From Bacteroidota bacterium (GTDB lineage: Bacteria; Bacteroidota; Bacteroidia; Bacteroidales; UBA932), in assembly GCA_009778375.1 (NCBI GenBank), contig WRJW01000176.1:1-9049 (forward strand): a stretch of 9,049 nt of DNA, written 5' to 3'. Made by a program: the position numbers and the translations under genes. Every line of letters starts with the position of its first letter. The first letter of the stretch is position 1. This document shows positions 6,991 to 9,049 of this stretch, one piece after another. The notes under the pieces were generated by a model. It did not search any database, was not told the origin of the DNA, and saw only the letters and a list, made by a program, of their open reading frames with translations.

Positions 6991-7370
6991 TGGAAACACC
7001 GCCTCGTTTAGATAAGTACCTGTGGGCTATTCGGGTATTTAAAACCAGAAGCGACGCCGCCGATGCCTGCCGGAGTGGAAAGGTAACGATAAATGACATG
7101 GAAGCAAAGCCTTCGAGAGAAGTCAGGGTGGGAGATGTATTGAAGGTACGCAGAGGCCCCGTGCATTTCCGCTATCAAGTGCTTGGACTTTTAGCGCAAA
7201 GGGTGGGTGCCAAAAATCTGACTCCTTACGTGTTGGATACTACTCCTCCCGAAGAGTTGGCCAAAGGCCAAAAATCCAATGAAGCGCTGTTGGTTTGGCG
7301 GGATCGGGGTACAGGCCGTCCGACCAAAAAGGAGCGGCGGGATATAGACAAGCTGATGGAGCAATTATAA
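6990..7370 (+). CDS. hslR: S4-domain RNA-binding protein, Hsp15 (HslR) family
   Basis: A 126-residue basic protein. An S4 RNA-binding domain occupies about residues 5-55 (RLDKYLWAIRVFKTRSDAADAC, then GKVTINDMEAKPSREVRVGDVLKV). The C-terminal basic motif GTGRPTKKERRDIDKL (107-122) is characteristic of Hsp15. E. coli Hsp15 binds free 50S subunits that still carry nascent chain-tRNA after premature dissociation and helps recycle them. Its start codon overlaps the pth stop (TGATG), so it is probably translated by re-initiation as the last gene of the rplY-pth-hslR operon. The shared topic of peptidyl-tRNA and 50S handling fits the operon. No convincing terminator follows; the convergent manA gene ends 21 bp downstream. 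Confidence 0.93.
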   Translation: METPPRLDKYLWAIRVFKTRSDAADACRSGKVTINDMEAKPSREVRVGDVLKVRRGPVHFRYQVLGLLAQRVGAKNLTPYVLDTTPPEELAKGQKSNEALLVWRDRGTGRPTKKERRDIDKLMEQL

Positions 7371-7391
7371 CCTTGATAGAAAAATTATTAC

Positions 7392-8306
7392 CTAAGGAAC
7401 CCAAACCTCCAGCAGTGCCGCAGAGGATCCTTTGGGCGCTATGGTGTATTGATCCATGGTTGCCGGAATCAGGATGAGGCCCTCTTTTTCTATGCGCACA
7501 CTTTGGTTGGCTTCTACTTGAATGGCGCCTTCTACACAGAATAAGAGACGAAAGCTGGAACCCAAAATATTAGATTGGCTGATGGGGGCTGTGAGCGTTT
7601 TTTTGGTAAGGTGAAACCAGGGTGTTTCTATGATTTTTTCGGGATCATCCCCTTGGGGATCGGCGGGATGAAAAGGCTCCCAATGGATGGCATCCAACGC
7701 CAAATCGGTATGCATTTCTCGGGCCGTCTCTTTATGAAATTCTCTTCCCCAGTCGTATACGCGGTAGGTAATATCCGAAACCTGCTGTATTTCTGCCACC
7801 ACCAATCCGCCTCCGGCAGCATGAACGGTGCCCGGAGGAATATAATAATGATCGCCTCGACGGGGCGTAAACTCGTGCATCACTTCGGGCAGGGTTTGAT
7901 TGAGGCAACGTTGGCTAAACTCGGCAGGAGTGAGAGGTCGGTTAAACCCCAAAAACAGGGTGGCTTGGGGCGTTGCATCGAGTACGTACCAAAATTCTGC
8001 TTTTCCGTAGGCGTTATGCCGAACTTTGGCGATCTCATCCGGAGGGTGGACTTGAAAAGACAAGTAGTCTTTAATATCCAATATTTTAACCAATAAAGGA
8101 AATTCATTCGAAAACTTCCGGTATACCGATTCGCCCACGAGATCTTCCATATATACTTCGATCAACTCGTTGATCTCGTTATCCGATAGAAAACCGTTGC
8201 ATACTACAGAATTACTTCCTTCGAGTCCGCTGAGTATCCAACGCTCTCCCCCCCAAACCCGTTCAACGGAAGTTGGGGTAAAACAAAGTGGGTATAACGG
8301 GTTCAT
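7392..8306 (-). CDS. manA: Mannose-6-phosphate isomerase, class I
   Basis: A 304-residue cupin-fold, zinc-dependent isomerase of the short bacterial form. It interconverts mannose-6-phosphate and fructose-6-phosphate, linking glycolysis to GDP-mannose and fucose-containing glycans. Zinc ligands are visible: Gln85 and His87 in LSFQVHPPD, Glu104 in GKAEFWYVLD, and His162 in IPPGTVHAAGGG. The predicted active-site Arg183 is in ITYRVYDWGR. The N-terminus shows the family start LCFTPTSVERVWGGERW. The C-terminal cupin lobe (about 225-304) is complete, ending LLEVWVP. Its ATG overlaps the stop of the upstream CPBP gene by 4 nt, so it should be co-transcribed and translationally coupled with that gene. 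A 173-codon antisense frame inside it is a shadow. Confidence 0.96.
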   Translation of the reverse strand: MNPLYPLCFTPTSVERVWGGERWILSGLEGSNSVVCNGFLSDNEINELIEVYMEDLVGESVYRKFSNEFPLLVKILDIKDYLSFQVHPPDEIAKVRHNAYGKAEFWYVLDATPQATLFLGFNRPLTPAEFSQRCLNQTLPEVMHEFTPRRGDHYYIPPGTVHAAGGGLVVAEIQQVSDITYRVYDWGREFHKETAREMHTDLALDAIHWEPFHPADPQGDDPEKIIETPWFHLTKKTLTAPISQSNILGSSFRLLFCVEGAIQVEANQSVRIEKEGLILIPATMDQYTIAPKGSSAALLEVWVP

Positions 8307-9049
8307 GATTTTGTATGACGGGGAAGTTTATGGTGCAGTACCAAGATAATAGAGATGACGATGACGAGAGCGCCTGCCACCATCCAATAATAATAAGGCG
8401 TCCCTACTACGTCGTAGGTAGAGGCGTCTTCCGGAAGGTGTGGAAAAGCCCAAGTGAGGGCAATAGACAAGCCGTTATTTACGGCATGCATAAAGATGGC
8501 AGCCCATAAGGAGCGGGTTCTCCAATAAATCCATCCGAAAAGCAGGCCCATCATAAAGGCAGGTATCGCTTGCCATGGATTCAGGTGTATTACGCCAAAC
8601 ATACAGGCCGACCAAGCTATGGCGGCTTGGGGCGAATAACCGTTTTTCAGTAACCCGTTTAATGCCACGCCCCGGCAAAGCCACTCCTCAAAGAGTGGGG
8701 CCATGATTACTAAAGAAAAGAAGGAGAGCCAACCGTGATTACCGATTTCCCCAAATAAGTCCTTGATAAAATCGGGCATCTTTATCCATACGGTCAAGGG
8801 TTCGATCAAGATCGAGAAAGCGGGGGTGAGGGCCAACAGTAAGAGAAAAAAGATTACAGCGGACATGGAACCAAAGGAGGGGGAAGCATCTCTGGAGATC
8901 GGGGCTCCCCGGATCGTTTTTTCGTGATACATAGTTTTGGATCGAATCCATATAAAAGGAATTGCCAGGGCAAACAAGAGCGGATAGAGGGCAAGAGAAA
9001 GGAGGCCTGAGGAGCATTGCACAAGGGCAGAGAGGAGCAAGGCTGCCAC
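8303..9049 (-). CDS. CPBP-family intramembrane metalloprotease (N-terminus outside window)
   Basis: At least 248 residues; the frame is still open at the right edge, so the GTG there is not a supported start. Several hydrophobic segments are visible (about 4-35, 62-84, 107-120, 141-157, 162-176, 180-200 and 221-238). The three CPBP/Abi motifs are intact: EEWLCR (121-126, the EExxxR glutamates), FGVIH (151-155, FxxxH) and HAVNN (188-192). These mark it as a likely active Rce1-like membrane protease. In eukaryotes Rce1 cleaves CAAX proteins; bacterial members have varied roles, including bacteriocin self-immunity, and nothing here shows the substrate. The gene overlaps manA by 4 nt and lies upstream of it on the same strand. 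There is no bacteriocin precursor nearby, so an immunity role has no local support. Confidence 0.92.
   Translation of the reverse strand: MAALLLSALVQCSSGLLSLALYPLLFALAIPFIWIRSKTMYHEKTIRGAPISRDASPSFGSMSAVIFFLLLLALTPAFSILIEPLTVWIKMPDFIKDLFGEIGNHGWLSFFSLVIMAPLFEEWLCRGVALNGLLKNGYSPQAAIAWSACMFGVIHLNPWQAIPAFMMGLLFGWIYWRTRSLWAAIFMHAVNNGLSIALTWAFPHLPEDASTYDVVGTPYYYWMVAGALVIVISIILVLHHKLPRHTKS

Noticed and set aside
7575..8096. A 173-codon plus-strand open frame
   Set aside because: It lies fully antisense to manA, whose zinc ligands and family motifs are intact; its translation shows no recognisable domain.
8303..9049. CPBP protein as a bacteriocin immunity factor or part of a defence system
   Set aside because: No bacteriocin precursor, transporter or defence gene is nearby; the neighbour is the metabolic gene manA.

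Overview
The window reads as a chromosomal segment from a member of the Bacteroidota, probably of the order Bacteroidales. Three things point there. The best intergenic promoters match the Bacteroidota primary-sigma pattern (TTG/TTTG about 20 nt upstream of TAnnTTTG) instead of -35/-10 boxes. Clear Shine-Dalgarno sequences are absent. The gene content is typical of that phylum: a TamB-type protein divergent from tsaD, an FKBP isomerase with a Cys-rich tail, a clostripain-family lipoprotein, and rplY-pth-hslR. I cannot place it to genus. No tRNA, rRNA, CRISPR array, insertion sequence, phage gene or plasmid gene is visible.

Layout. (1) Positions 1-2825, minus strand: one uninterrupted reading frame running off the left edge, the N-terminal ~940 residues of a TamB/AsmA-like envelope protein. 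It has no stop codon inside the window, so the region can look gene-poor although it is fully coding. (2) Positions 2826-2892: a compact divergent promoter region. (3) Positions 2893-5725, plus strand: tsaD (tRNA t6A synthesis), then a SlyD-like FKBP prolyl isomerase with its own strong promoter, and 11 bp further a lipoprotein cysteine peptidase of family C11. (4) Positions 5713-6990 and on to 7370, plus strand: a strong promoter and a leader with two short hairpins, followed by a tightly coupled operon of rplY (L25/Ctc), pth and hslR, with ATGA and TGATG overlaps. (5) Positions 7392-9049, minus strand: a CPBP-family membrane protease (N-terminus outside the window) overlapping manA by 4 nt. 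This pair converges on hslR across only 21 bp.

How the genes work together. Most of the window is housekeeping. rplY, pth and hslR share a theme of 50S/5S rRNA and peptidyl-tRNA handling: Pth frees tRNA from drop-off peptidyl-tRNA, and Hsp15 acts on 50S subunits carrying stalled nascent chains. tsaD adds a tRNA modification needed for accurate decoding. TamB, the C11 lipoprotein and the CPBP protein belong to the cell envelope, and ManA supplies mannose-6-phosphate/fructose-6-phosphate interconversion for glycan synthesis.

I did not find a convincing undescribed system. The signals most worth checking are a 30-bp near-perfect palindrome inside pth, the hairpin-bearing leader of rplY, and the missing conventional start codon of the tamB-like gene.
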